Source: Hyphodiscus hymeniophilus
Taxonomy: Eukaryota; Ascomycota; Leotiomycetes; Helotiales; Hyphodiscaceae
Length of the DNA: 64,000 bases
Reading direction: 5' to 3'
Assembly: GCA_016508695.1 (NCBI GenBank)
Contig: VNKQ01000006.1
Span: 992,001-1,056,000, forward strand
Shown: positions 21,654 through 33,000 of the stretch, in pieces
How positions within the stretch are numbered: position 1 is the first letter of the stretch
How the letters are laid out: every line of letters starts with the position of its first letter
Notes under the pieces: generated by a model
Told to the model about the DNA's origin: nothing
Database searches by the model: none
What the model saw: the letters and a program-made list of their open reading frames with translations, nothing else
Program-made: the position numbers and the translations under genes

Positions 21654-22946
21654 TTACTTCCCCTCCGGAGCACCTGCTCCCACAGACCGTCTCTCCAAGC
21701 TCTTCGTTCGTGAGCTGGAAGGTCTATCGTCTGGTCGCAAGTTAGTATGGTCATGGCCTGAAGTATTGCCTTGCTCGCGATCATCATGGCTTCGACGGCT
21801 TCGAATTGTGCTTTGACTTGGGCCCGCCTCCCCAAGCATCGGGTCGTCGTCAACTTCAACGATGCGGCCTTCGCTATCGACTGTCTTCTCTCGCTCTATA
21901 CGTGTCTCACGACCACGCTTGTGGCAGTACCAGAATACGAAGAGAAGAACTTGCTACAGTTAGCTTGTGATCAAAAAAATTCAAGTATAGTAACTTACCA
22001 AATAATCCCAGACTCAGCAGAACGTTCGTGCCCATGAAAGCCGGCCATCTCAATTTCAATGCATTCATGATAGCCTTCAACATTGAGACCACAGCACCTG
22101 GCTTCGTAACCAGATCTTTCAAATTGCTTGGCCTTAAGAAGCTCTTCGCAGCACCAGCAAATCCGGCACCAGCACCCGAAGCAGAAGAACCAACGTTCAA
22201 CGCCTGCGCCTCTGTTGCGACTGCCAATAACTCGGGGGCCAAATTACTAGTCAATTTATTGGGCAACTGCGTGATCAATTTCTGTAAGAAACTGGGCAGA
22301 TGATCATATTGTTTCGCCAATGTGCCCTGCGAATCGTTCAAGAGCCCAACGAGGTCGTCGTATGCGGTAGGTACTCCATTAACTAGGTCTTTGAGGATGA
22401 CGGTAAATTTCTGGACGAGTTCTTGTGATTCTTTGGATATCGAGAATGCGCGGTTATTTACTGCAGCGAGGTTGAGATCGTCGAGGATTTTGTTGATGTC
22501 GTCTTCTTCTTTGACAGCTTCGTCTGGTGTTACCACCTTTTCATTGGGAGAGAGCTTCTTGTCCTGCTCTCGACATCAGCCTTACTTAGTAGTTACAATG
22601 ATTGGAAAATTACCTTCTTGGTACCACTTCTAGTCAGGAAGGAGAATCGATTAGCCTTCTTCGCATCCTTGGCCTTCTCGTTCTCTTTCCCCTTTCCCTT
22701 GTCATTCTTCTCGTCAACACGTCCGTCATGTGAAACTAGCTGTGAGCTGTTCCCAGTCGTGTCGCCAGCTTCGGGTCCCAATCCATGAGGGCGCTCGGGG
22801 AGAGGAGGTGGCGTGCCTTCTGCAGAGACGATGCGCTCGAGAAAGTTCTCATCCTCCTCGTTGAGGAGGGGCGACTGGACCTGTGTCTCAGCTCTCTTCT
22901 CCGCCTGGTGTTTCTTGATCTTCTTGTAGGAGAAATATTCCAGCAT
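21654..22946 (-). CDS. Conserved fungal membrane-anchored protein of unknown function
   Basis: Three exons: 22946-22614, 22563-21999 and 21949-21654 (introns of 50 and 49 bp), 397 residues. The frame is open upstream, but the first ATG in frame is MLEYFSYKKIKKHQAEKR, a natural start. N-terminal: basic helix, then a Pro motif (SAEGTPPPLPERP) and a Lys/Glu-rich linker. Middle: helical domain (INKILDDLNLAAVNNRAFSI, HLPSFLQKLITQLP). A hydrophobic hairpin or single membrane span is created by splicing exon 2 to exon 3 (TNVLLSLGLF joined to VLLFVFWYCHKRG). The C-terminal tail is charged and presumably cytosolic. The acceptor CAAG at 21950 was chosen because it keeps this membrane segment in frame. 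Function is unknown. Confidence 0.75.
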
Positions 22947-23246
22947 TTTCGCAACTTTATCAGCAAATATATTCTCCTTAAAAAGGAAAGAGAATATGGT
23001 TTCAAGGTTTGCGTATTTGTAGGAAAATGATCGAGGTAGCTGTTTGTAGACCTTGATTTCACACGGCGAGATGTCAAAGCCTCGTTCAGCCACACGTCAT
23101 TGCGCTGCTCCCCCTGCAAAAAAGATACAGTATCTCCGTACAGTAAGGTGCGGCTCGTGCATCAGGGCGTTTGTTTGTTGACTTCGCTTCTCGGATCCCC
23201 GCGGTACTCGAGTAAACGCCCATGTTTCTGAAAGCCCCCCAAAGCC

Positions 23247-23846
23247 ATGGCACCACTGCCCTCAGTTACGACCGCATCCCTCGTAATTGGTTTCATATCT
23301 TTCGGACTTACGTTGGCCATTTGGGCGCACGCATTCTGGGATGCCTTTCAGACCATCGGCGCTGCCCAGCGTCAAGTGCGAGACACATTCTCCCCACTAC
23401 GCCAAGGCCTTTACGAAGAACGCGAATATCTCAAGCGGAAGCGACGGCGCGAGAACTCGAACTCGAAAGCCAGTTCCCTCTACGTCGAGGGCGGACCTAC
23501 GAGAATAATGAACGATGCTGTGAAGGATTTAATAAAGGAGTTCAAGGATTATGAAGCGCCGTTTCTAATTACGAGGCATGAGGGTAGGGAGAAGGAGTTG
23601 GAGTGGAGTTTTGATGCTACGCAGAGGTATTATCGATGTGGCTTATGGGATAGGGTCCGGTGGCTGAGATCCAAGGGGAGAGTTATGGATATCGCGGTCA
23701 GACTGCAATATCTGCAGACGAGGAGGATCGCTGTGGAGGTTACTGAGCAGCATTTCATGGTGGCGGATATGATGGGATTAGTAAGGGATACAGGGGATAG
23801 GCTGACGGCTATTGAGAGAAGGTTGCAGATGTCGAGGATTGGGTGA
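23247..23846 (+). CDS. Small conserved fungal protein with N-terminal membrane segment
   Basis: Single exon of 199 residues starting at an ATG. Residues 8-30 (TTASLVIGFISFGLTLAIWAH) form a clear membrane segment or signal anchor. The rest is a basic helical domain (YEEREYLKRKRRRE, then RIMNDAVKDLIKEFKDYEAPF, LLITRHEGREKE-like segment, WSFDATQRYYRCGLWDRVRW) ending in RLTAIERRLQMSRIG. It is divergent from the membrane protein gene at 22946, with 300 bp between the two ATGs. No function can be assigned, but composition and length look like a genuine conserved fungal gene. Confidence 0.75.
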   Translation: MAPLPSVTTASLVIGFISFGLTLAIWAHAFWDAFQTIGAAQRQVRDTFSPLRQGLYEEREYLKRKRRRENSNSKASSLYVEGGPTRIMNDAVKDLIKEFKDYEAPFLITRHEGREKELEWSFDATQRYYRCGLWDRVRWLRSKGRVMDIAVRLQYLQTRRIAVEVTEQHFMVADMMGLVRDTGDRLTAIERRLQMSRIG

Positions 23847-23967
23847 GAGAAGCAGTAATGAAGGAGCTGAGTATGATCAATAGTAAATACCCTTGTATAT
23901 TTTTTGAAGAATTACGGGAGAAAGGGGGAAGACGAAGTCACAAGCTGATGGGATGTTTGAGATGAAC

Positions 23968-24768
23968 TCATGATTCGGACGACTTTATATCGAAAAGAAG
24001 GAGAGTTGTACATTGGGTTGGATTGAGCGGAACCTCGGAATTTGACTGAAAGGCGTCTACATCCATGGCACCCATAGCGTTGTATATAGAGTTGTTTAGG
24101 AAACATGAGGTGTGAATTGTAGATGCTTTGAATAATTCTTTTTCATCGTAAAATTGGCGGCAAGTGAACAGAAAACTGAAGGCAGTGAAAATGTGATATG
24201 GCGTTGGTTTGGATGATCTGTATCGGTGGACCTGTCTATAAGATTGAAGGTCGTGGGGAGAAACCAGGACAAGCTCGTAGATTTTAAAGCGTATTTCAGG
24301 AGGAAGATCTTGGATAAGGAAGATGTCCTTCTCTGGAGGAGAAGTATCAGTAATGCGGCTTGGGAAGAAGAGGACCATTTGTTTGAGAACCGAACTCGTG
24401 ATGGTAGATTTACTGGCAACTCTCATAGCTAATTCGCACATCTTCTTTGCATATTCCCACTGATCACCCTCGATGGAAAGCAGACGTCCAAGCGCCGGAG
24501 CCCTCCGAAGCTCGCTTCTGGCTTTCTCAGTGCTCAAGTTGTCACGGGATAGATCGTTAAGATGAACGATCTCATTTTTTCCGTTACCAAGATCTCGAAT
24601 GATGCAAAGACCATCTTTGATAGGCTTATCGGCAGAGAACTCGTGGATAATGGGCGCCTCTTCGACCTCATGGCTATCGTCATTGCCATCAGGATGGCAG
24701 GATGTCTGCACAACCTTGGAGGTTTTGGTGTTGCTCTTCGCCTTCTTGGCTTTTGTTTTTGGCGCCAT
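23968..24768 (-). CDS. F-box-like paralogue B
   Basis: Starts at ATG 24768 with a Lys-rich leader (MAPKTKAKKAKSNTKTSK). It shares with paralogue A the block EIVHLNDL...LSTEKARSEL...GRLL...QWE and the following F-box/2EXR-like helix LPPEIRFKIYELVLVSP. Read straight through it encodes 266 residues. However, 24333-24413 looks like an 81 bp in-frame intron (GTAAAT donor, CTGAT branch point, CTCCAG acceptor, phase 1) at the same place and phase as the intron of paralogue A; spliced, the protein is 239 residues. Compared with paralogue A it ends early, soon after TCRQFYDEKELFKAS, so it is C-terminally short. Substrate-recognition roles are typical of F-box proteins, but nothing here names a target. 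Confidence 0.7.
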   Translation of the reverse strand: MAPKTKAKKAKSNTKTSKVVQTSCHPDGNDDSHEVEEAPIIHEFSADKPIKDGLCIIRDLGNGKNEIVHLNDLSRDNLSTEKARSELRRAPALGRLLSIEGDQWEYAKKMCELAMRVASKSTITSSVLKQMVLFFPSRITDTSPPEKDIFLIQDLPPEIRFKIYELVLVSPHDLQSYRQVHRYRSSKPTPYHIFTAFSFLFTCRQFYDEKELFKASTIHTSCFLNNSIYNAMGAMDVDAFQSNSEVPLNPTQCTTLLLFDIKSSES

Positions 24769-25386
24769 CTTAATGGTGGTGGAGAGTGATTGTGGTGGAT
24801 TTGCTTAGCTCTTGTTCGACAAAGTAGGTATAAATCTCGATGTACGTTGGGTGAGAAAAGTGAGCATCAGTCGAAATAAGGAAAGAAAGTCTGCTTATAA
24901 GTACGAGTTAATAAGACGTCTCTCCGAGATGGCAGAAGCCTTGAGTAACATCGGCGACTTTTGCTTTGTTCTGTTGTTGGGAAGCGCATCGAAAGGCCAA
25001 CAACGTTCGCAATTAATTCACTTCAAAGGCTTGCTCGATTCATCAATTCAGTACAGACTCGAGCTTTCAAGTGATATGAGAGCAATCGAGGTGTACTCAG
25101 TCATTAATAATCCAAAGTAGGGAAATGTTTTGACGTCGTCGATAGTCACTGCAGTCACGAGATACCGCCTCTGCGCTTCTAGATCACGAAGCACTTATCT
25201 TTTGATCTGGAGCAAAGAATCTTTCCTACATGATGAAATGGGAATGCTTCCCATCAAGTCATCTAAACGCCATGGCTTTCGTTGAGCCGAATTCCTAGTA
25301 ACCAAACGCCAAAAGCACTCCTCAAAATACAAGACCACTTTTTTGTAGGTAAGTAAGTATTCTCAATTGCGAAGTCAGCGAAAGAC
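24769..25386. other. Intergenic, no gene seen
   Basis: A 618 bp stretch between paralogue B and the 3' end of ARP9. A frame at 24812-25120 is not supported. A splice-donor-like GTAAGT overlaps the ARP9 stop, so a small terminal ARP9 exon could extend into this region. Confidence 0.4.
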
Positions 25387-27523
25387 TTACATTTGATGTA
25401 TAGCAGAAGGACCTTCCTCATTGAACTCTAGTCTCGATAGGAAGCCTTTTGACAATCCCTGGTCGACAACAAAAATGACTTTTGCCGCTACTTGAGAACC
25501 CAAGAAGACAGCTTCATCGAAAGATTTCCATTCGGGGAAATAAGCCGGAGGACTAGCAACCTTAATACTAGTGGGAGATTGTGAGTGCGAGGAGTGGGTC
25601 TGCGGATGGCCATTGTATAATGAATTTGACATGTTGGGGTTGAGAGCAGGATTGGAGGCGGTCGTCGCAGCCAGGAGCAGAGGGTTCACAGCGCTCGCGG
25701 TAGGGGGCTGATGAGGTGTAGACGAGAATGAGGCGTTAGGTGTCATGGACCCGGTCCCGCTGGGAGTCGCTAGGTTTGACGGAAGCTCGCTCATAAACAT
25801 GGTGGCAGAGCTGGGTGAGACGAGGTAACGGTTATTGAGCGTAGTGACAAGAGCATCCTTGAATCCTCTCAATTTAGCTCCCAATCCACATATGATGAGT
25901 GCATCCCACGCATCTTGTCTCTTGGAGATGTCGTCGACAGACAAAATTGTTCTGTAGATTGTATCGGCAATGGCGTCCAAGAACCCATCACCAGCGGCCT
26001 GGAACCGCTCAAGACCGATTTCAATGTCTTGTCGAACGCGACCTGGATTCTCCTCCTCTCGAGCCTTTCGCTTCTCTTCTTTACGAGCAGCCTTCTGTTG
26101 CTCACGACGGCCTGCTTCGTCCTCAACCGGAGCGGCGGCGGCAGCTGAAGCATCAATCGGAGCGACTGGTACTTCGCTTGCAGCAGCTGGAGCCTCCATC
26201 AGAGCAGCTGGTCCATCGATTAGAGGAGCGGGCACCTCGACAGCAGGTGGTAGAGCTTCTTCAGCGGGTTTGGGTTCTTCCGGTAACAAGAGACCGGGAG
26301 CTTCCTCAGCAGTAGCTGAAATTGGTTCCGGAGTCTTCTGTCTCTTCGAGCTTGGTGCTTCTCCTATTGCATCTTCGTAGTGGAAGATGGCACGAGGTCT
26401 CTTTGAGTTAGGCAATCTGGTAGGCTTTGCAGCTGCAGCTTCTGCAGCCTCACGCGCGTCCTTTGCAGCCTTGCGAGCGACAGCCTTTTCTTGCTTCTCT
26501 TTCTCCTTTTTCGCTAAGAACTCCTGTGTTTTCCCACTCGCTACGATACTTGCAACATCCAACACGCCATCATCATCCACAGTTTTGTCTAGATTGTCAT
26601 CCTCATCTCCAATTTCCGTATCAAGTCCAGGAACATGGGGCGCTTCTGTGATTCTAACACTAGGTCCTGACGATATTGCGCCGGTTGATGCAGCAGCCGC
26701 AGGATTGGTGACGACTTCTTCTGGCGCATCGGTCCCTGGCATCGGAGTTCCTGGGCTCAAGATCTCGCAAATCGCACTTCTCTTCAGCTGCTCCGCCATA
26801 TCTCTTGTGAAATTCTTTGACTTGAGCAGGTTGGCCAAACGTTGGGTCATACCCTCGCCACCAGAATTGGGAACAGTTCCTCTTGAGGAAATCTGGAAAT
26901 CTGTAATTGCGGTGACATCGACCTTCCCAAATCCTACATCAACGATCGTGGCAGCTCCAATTCCATAAGCATACGCAGTTGCAAGTGCTGCGTCCATAAT
27001 GCATAATGCCGGCGTCTTGAACTTCTCGAATATGAATTGTGTAATGTCTTCGTGATTCTTGGCAGTCCAAGCAGGTTGCGCAATCAGCATGACGGGGGTA
27101 TGGAGTGTGGGAGACAGGGTGATGAAGATGTGGTTGAGGAAAGCGAAAAAGGCTGGCATGTTGTCGATTCGACCACCTGGGCATATATTAGCATTGCAAT
27201 CCCAAGATCCCATATTCTTTCTTCGTACTTTTCAGCGGCCATATTGCGCCCACCAAATCTTCCGGGTCCTCAATTAGTTCATCATCGTTGCCCTCCAGAT
27301 CAGTTGCATCTGTCATCTCAACATCCCCGCCATTAGCAATAGCATCCTTCTTCCGCGATCGGATTTTATGGGGTTCGAATGTCTTCCCATCGGGAGCAGC
27401 AAACACGCGAGTTGGAAATCTATGCTGCGCAGGACAGAATGATTCTGGGAGACCCAACTGTGCCAGGGTGGTCTGCGAACCAGGCGCAATTATCAGGATA
27501 TGTTCGTCTTTGAAAGGAGGCAT
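25387..27523 (-). CDS. ARP9: Actin-related protein Arp9 (SWI/SNF and RSC subunit)
   Basis: Exons 27523-27229 and 27176-25387 with a 52 bp intron (GTACGA donor, CTAAT branch, CCCAG acceptor, phase 1) that restores WPLKSGRIDNMPAFF; 694 residues. The start at MPPFKDEHILIIAPGS matches the family; upstream in-frame codons are probably leader. The actin-like fold is visible: N-terminal strand IIAPGSQTTLAQLGLPESF, the second phosphate-type loop ATIVDVGFGKVDVTAI, and a C-terminal GLGAKLRGFKDALV. A large disordered Ala/Glu/Pro-rich insert (about residues 290-480), with a Lys-rich coiled coil, interrupts the fold. Arp9 works with Arp7 in nuclear chromatin remodelling complexes. A GTAAGT at the stop codon allows an alternative C-terminus. 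Confidence 0.85.
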
Positions 27524-27969
27524 TTTGGGGGGCGTCAGATAGTCGGCTTCTAGGAGAAAACCAAAGTGCCACGGCCTGTAGATATATCGTTGCGCAGGCA
27601 CATCAATTAGTATTGTCTCGCTGTGTCCTGGTTGCAAACGCGATGCGCGTTGATCACCTTTGATTTTTAGCGTGAAGTCACGTGAAAACCCCACCTATTA
27701 AATATGCTTTGAAACCGCGGACGGTGATCTTTTCTAAGTGCAAGGATTTATGTTCCTTTCGTTGTAACGTGCTGTACTGACATGGTAGATCTAGTAGCTT
27801 CACCAAAGCAACAAGCAAGCCCATTGCTTGCCGAGAGTACTTGTAATTCTAATACTCTACTGATTCAAAGGTGACCGCACACGCGTGTCAACCACAACGA
27901 GCACAATCGCATCAAGATCTCCAGGGTAAATATCGGCTTCTTTAGCAAAATAAAATCCGTCAACCCGCC
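27524..27969. other. Intergenic, ARP9 promoter side
   Basis: A 446 bp stretch. The only notable element is a TCACGTGA site about 155 bp upstream of the ARP9 ATG. Confidence 0.45.
27678..27685. promoter_or_regulatory. TCACGTGA palindrome upstream of ARP9
   Basis: Perfect palindromic E-box about 155 bp upstream of the ARP9 start codon; of the five copies it has the most promoter-like position. Confidence 0.4.
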
Positions 27970-29395
27970 CTAATCTGGTCCGCTGACATGCCTCCTAAAT
28001 CTTGGAGTCGCCACGGAGAACTCCAACATCGGTGCACTACGAATCCTCCTTCCTTCTTGCGCTGACACTGGCTTCGCACCTGGAAGTACAGGCTTGAGGA
28101 ATGTTTGCGAATCATTCGCTTCGGGTGGTGTTGGTGGCTCTCTCTTCTGTGGAAAAGATGTCTGTGTTCGGGTTTCCTCATCAGTGTCGTCGTCTCCGAA
28201 CATACTCTTCCAGGGTCCTTGAGGTATAGGCGCAGAGTGAGACTGCAGCCGCAGGCGATCTCTCTCTACAGCATCCGCAGCGTCCCATAACTTCTCTGCT
28301 GCTGTTCTACCTTCCTCCAAGATATCCATGGCATCAACATCGCATTTGAAAGTTGGGAGCACAGCCTCAGTCGGCTTAAGAGGAGCTATATCGTAATATG
28401 GGCGAACTGGTTTAGAGGGAAAAAATTCCTTCATCCAGGACAGTGCAGATGCGGAACTTGAGGGTCTTGTTCTGACCAGTGCTTGAGACGTGCCGAAGTC
28501 GGGCACTTTCCAGCTTGAAGCTGGTATATGGACGTTATTCCTTTGTGGAAGTGGACAGAAAGGAGCCTCCAATAAAGTCTGGCTAGGTTGAATACTCCCT
28601 GGCGCCATTGCTGCGGATGATGCCTGGGTTGCTTGAGCATTGAGAAGCAATGTTTGGCTCGAGTCGTTACCTCCACTTCCATGGGCACTACTTACAACCG
28701 ATCCCTGGTTTAACTTCACAGCTGCTCCAGGAGGTCGTGGAGGTCGTATAAGAAGTGGCATGGGAGGTAGCACATCTCCAGGACTCGTCATTGTATATGG
28801 AGCTACAGTTCCAGAGACAATCCGCCGTGAAAGCTCATCCATCGCCACGATCGTAGCTTTCCTCGTTGACTCCGACGTTAATCTAAGCACAAGGGGATCG
28901 ATTCTCTCCATCTTCGATAGCTTTCCCGCGATACATCGGGCCAAAACCTCAACTACTGCCTCGTGAAAACTGTTTCGAATTTTCATCAGGTCATTAAGAC
29001 ATTTCACTAGAGAAGGTAAGTGACTCTCCTGCTGGCTTCGTCAGGTCCTTACTATCTCCACAATTGAATCTTGCTCCATGTTGTAGCGAGAACCGGTCCA
29101 GTGACCCTTCTATTGTCGACCTCCCCTCTTGCAACGACGTCTCGCATTCTTGTTGTCCTACAGCCTTCTTCCCTGCCTTTCTTGTGCGCCATTTCTGAAA
29201 CGCCTCAGAAGCCTCTGCAAATTCATGGATGATAGAAGTAACGCCTGAACGAACATCCACATTTAACGATGAGTCCATGGGTAAATTTACAATGCAGGAA
29301 ACTTCGAGAAAGCTGTAAAGTTGAGCTTTGCTACTTGTCACCGCAAAACGCCGAATTGCGGCTGAGACTGAGATGGACCCGAAGACAGTTTTCAT
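27970..29395 (-). CDS. Hypothetical protein, helical N-terminus and Pro-rich C-terminus
   Basis: Exons 29395-29053 and 29006-27970 with a 46 bp intron (GTAAGG donor, CTGAC branch, TCTCTAG acceptor, phase 1), 459 residues. The frame opens three codons earlier with GTG; the ATG at 29395 (MKTVFGSISVSAAIRRF) is the first usable start. Residues 1-200 are mainly helical (TSIIHEFAEASEAFQKWRTR, NDLMKIRNSFHEAVVEVLAR); the remainder is low complexity with Pro-rich stretches (PPMPLLIRPPRPPG), an acidic patch (GDDDTDEE) and a basic tail (ATPRFRRHVSG). I do not recognise the family. Splice signals and frame continuity support the gene. Confidence 0.7.
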
Positions 29396-30070
29396 TTCGT
29401 TCACCGCATGCGGGCTGCACCCACAATACCTCAGCCTCGCCGTCGAAGCTCGCGCACATGCACATGCGCAAGCCCAAGCACATTAAGCAAATAAAACACT
29501 GCCACATCTTTCAAATACATTTGGGGGCTTGGCAAGCTTTACGCAATTCGACTGATAGTCCAAAGGCGCTGATCCTTGGATACTCATGTATCAGCCCAGT
29601 TTCCCAGGGTGGAAAACCTCAATCACACTGAGCCTGCATTCCTTGTCTGGGCCATGTCTATCATGATACTATTTCTCTAGATTTTCGTTTGATAGAAAGG
29701 TCGCGATATCGCGATGAATGTCGAGATTTTGAATACTCCTTTCTCTCTGTCGTGATATTAAATCCTGCTGGATTGTTCGCTGTTGAACGTCTGCCCCTTT
29801 AAATCTAGACACAGCATGTCGGCCTCAGCCTGATCCGGACACAAAAGCTTGTGTAGGTCACACCGGCGGCTCTGACTTCAAGGCGCCTCACGAGGCAGAA
29901 ACCAATCATTCATACCGTTTATATCTCCTCCGAACCCGTTCATGTCATTTTGTGCTTACCAAGGCGGAGACCTTCCTGCTAAATTTCGTTATTCTAATCC
30001 AAACAAACCACAACGTTTTGGTTACTGCGAAAGTGGACAAGGCTGTCATCGAGATACCTGACCCTCAAAC
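29396..30070. other. Divergent intergenic region
   Basis: A 675 bp stretch between the divergent hypothetical gene and the ankyrin-like gene. It contains a perfect 14 bp palindrome at 29701 and short CACATG/CAAGC repeats near 29457. No gene. Confidence 0.5.
29701..29714. promoter_or_regulatory. 14 bp perfect palindrome
   Basis: The sequence tcgcgatatcgcga is its own reverse complement and contains two CGCG-type half-sites. It lies between two divergent genes, about 300 and 360 bp from their start codons. Candidate operator for a dimeric regulator. Confidence 0.45.
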
Positions 30071-33000
30071 ATGGCTGGCCAACCCAATTCGCTTGCTGGT
30101 GATGAAACCATCAGGAAATTACCAAGCCCTCAACAAAGGCCCTACAGACTATGGGAGGAAGATAACGTGGAGGGCCACCATGCAGAATCATCATATACCA
30201 GACCATGGTCTTCAGGAAGGCACACGGAACGCGAACCTGTGCCTCGAAGCCTTGGCATTAGAAACACCTCAAACAATTCAACAGCCTGGGAAAGCAACGA
30301 GGATGATACTCCACCGGTCCACGATAATGAGCCTGCAGATTCGCCTTACCCCAAGCCATTGTTTCCTAGAAAACATGTGAAGGGCAACCTACCTACCCTC
30401 GATGTCGATCCTCAGTATACGCCCAATCCTAATCTCAGTTCGGAGAGGACAGGAGGAGAACATCGTCCCGTGGATCGAGACTATGATTTCACGCCTCCAA
30501 AAGCACGGTATCAATCGCTGAAACATAAAGAGGAGCACGATTTATCTGTTCATAGCCCCAATGTAGGCAGGCTTCACACTACCCAATGGTCGCTCAAACC
30601 CGACGAGAGACCCGAGTACCCATTTCAAGACTTCCACCACAGCTATCCAGCAGATGTCAGGCTACAGTCCCAGAGAAGGGGCCAACGACAAAGTCCGATT
30701 GCCCACGAACTCAGTGCCAGTCCCGATCTGCCACCAAGCGCTACGCAGTGGTCGGTAAGACCCGACACAGAAGATTACACGTCGCGAACTCAGATTACGA
30801 GTCGCAACTACACACCAGCTATTCAGCCAGGGTCACAGCCTTTCGCGACCATGCCCAGACAAAGCAGTTTCCGCACTACTGAAGACGACCGTCGGGCTCA
30901 AGAAATCTTACTTCGGGATAAAAATGCCAAAATCGAGAGACGTTCTTCACTTAGGCGACTCGTCATGCCGAAATCCAAACGCACGACATTCAGTCAAAGG
31001 GAGCTCTTTCGTGCCATCCAATCAGTTGTCAATGGAAATGAGAGAGGCGGACCTGGAGTCGTTGAGGTACTCTTGGTGAAGTTTGCAAAGGAAAACGGGG
31101 ATATCAATTTCGTTCCTCGGCAGAACAAGCCTCTTGGAATGGTATTGCAAAAACGCCAAGAAGAACGCAGTGGACTACTTGAGAAAGCGGCAACTTGCGG
31201 CGACGTTGAGGTTGTTCAATTATTATCTCGTTACTCGGACAAGACAGCAAAAAACAATTCCTTGCAAATCGCACTGCAAAACCGGAACACGACAACAGGA
31301 CGAGATACCACCCGAGACGATCAAATGATAGCAATAATTGTCTCAGAGGGCGCCGACGTTGAGGAAACAATCAGTACTGCAACAGCTGCCGGTGAGGAGC
31401 ATTTGCTGTCTATGTTACTTGAAGGAAATCCCCCCATCTCCGCCGTATCCGAGGCTCTGCCCATCGCTGTGGCTACCCGAGAGACTCTTCTACGCCGACG
31501 GCTCTGTCAGATGCTTCTTCATAAGGGCGCCGACGTCAACAGTAGCAACGGCGAGTCTGTACTACAGGCCACAAAACTAGTTGACATGGTCCTCTTAGAC
31601 ATGTTACTGCAGCGTCGTCCCAATCCCCCGTCGCTGAGTAGAGCTTTTGCCATAGCGCTTGACCATCTTGACTCCAATCATCGGTTCGAGGCTTGCCAGA
31701 AACTGATAGTGGCTGGTGCAAGAGGCGAGCAGGTCAATAAAGGACTTGCTACGGCCTTGACGTCCGAGCACCAGAACATCGACTTCCTAAAGTTGATTCT
31801 CCGCAGCGCATCAATCGACTTTGATAATGGCCATGCACTGTGTCAAGCCATTAGTAACAACTACCAAGAGCATTTAAAGCTAATGCTAGCTAGCCGACCA
31901 AATCAACAGTCTTTTGACAATGCCCTAGAGGCTGCTTTGAGGCTGAGAAACGCCCGCGATCAGCTGAAGTACTGCCATCTTCTTGTCGGGGCAGGTCCTC
32001 CACAAGTTTCTTGTTCCAAGGCTCTGCTGATCGCTGTAACGGCTCAAAACATCGAAATTTGCAGAGTATTTCTGGAAGCAAGAGCATCTGTTGATTACAA
32101 TGGGGGCGCATCGATCACAGCAGCGGCTCGGTCTGAAAATATCGGTATCCTGGAGTTACTAGTCGGTGGAGAGTTCCAACAGCCCAACAACGCCAGTCTG
32201 GTTGCTGGTTTCGAGATCTCACTCTTGTCGGGAACACCCTCACCGAAGAAGATGAAAGTAATTCGTCTTATTCTTGACGCCGGCCTACAAGGCCATGCCT
32301 TGGACGTGGCATTGGTGAATGCAACGAAAAAAGGTCAGGAAGGAATGGCTTTGTGCGAGCTCCTGCTCAAATATGGCGCCTCAGCCAGTGCGCAGGATGG
32401 TGAAGCTTTGGACATATGCACGCGCTCCGGAGATCTGAATCTTCTTGAAAAGCTGCTTAAAGGTTCACACCAGCCTTCGTCCGACAACTTGTCCAGGATC
32501 TTTCAATCTTCTCTGAAGTTAGATCGAAAAGTTCGGCATCGCACAATGGAGATGATCCTTCAAGCCGGCATGCCGATCGACGATCAAGTGGCAGCAGCAC
32601 TCGATGGTCTTGTTCAGGAGAGACGACCTGACATGCAGGCCATTGAGGTGCTTCTTGCGTATCGCGCTTCGGTTCATTACGAAAGGCATCGCCCTCTAAT
32701 CACCGCGGCCAAAAGCATGAACAGAGAGCTACTAGCTCTCTTGCTTGAACAGTCTAGAAACATAACAGCCTCATCAATAGTGTTTGAAGCCCTCATGGGG
32801 GAAGATTCTTTCTGGGGAAAACCAGAGTCGTTCAAAATCCTGACGCTTTTGATAAACAATGGAGCAGAAGGAATTGCTGTTGATGAAGCTTTGACCAAAG
32901 CCGTGAAAGATGGACAGCCGAGCGCAAGGCATTTCGAGATCGCACTGCTCCAGCATGCGAACATCGACCACAAAGACGGGATAGCTCTGCAAGTTGCCAC

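Noticed and set aside
26387..26968. 193-residue plus-strand frame
   Set aside because: Antisense to the Ala/Glu-rich insert of ARP9; low-complexity mirror image.
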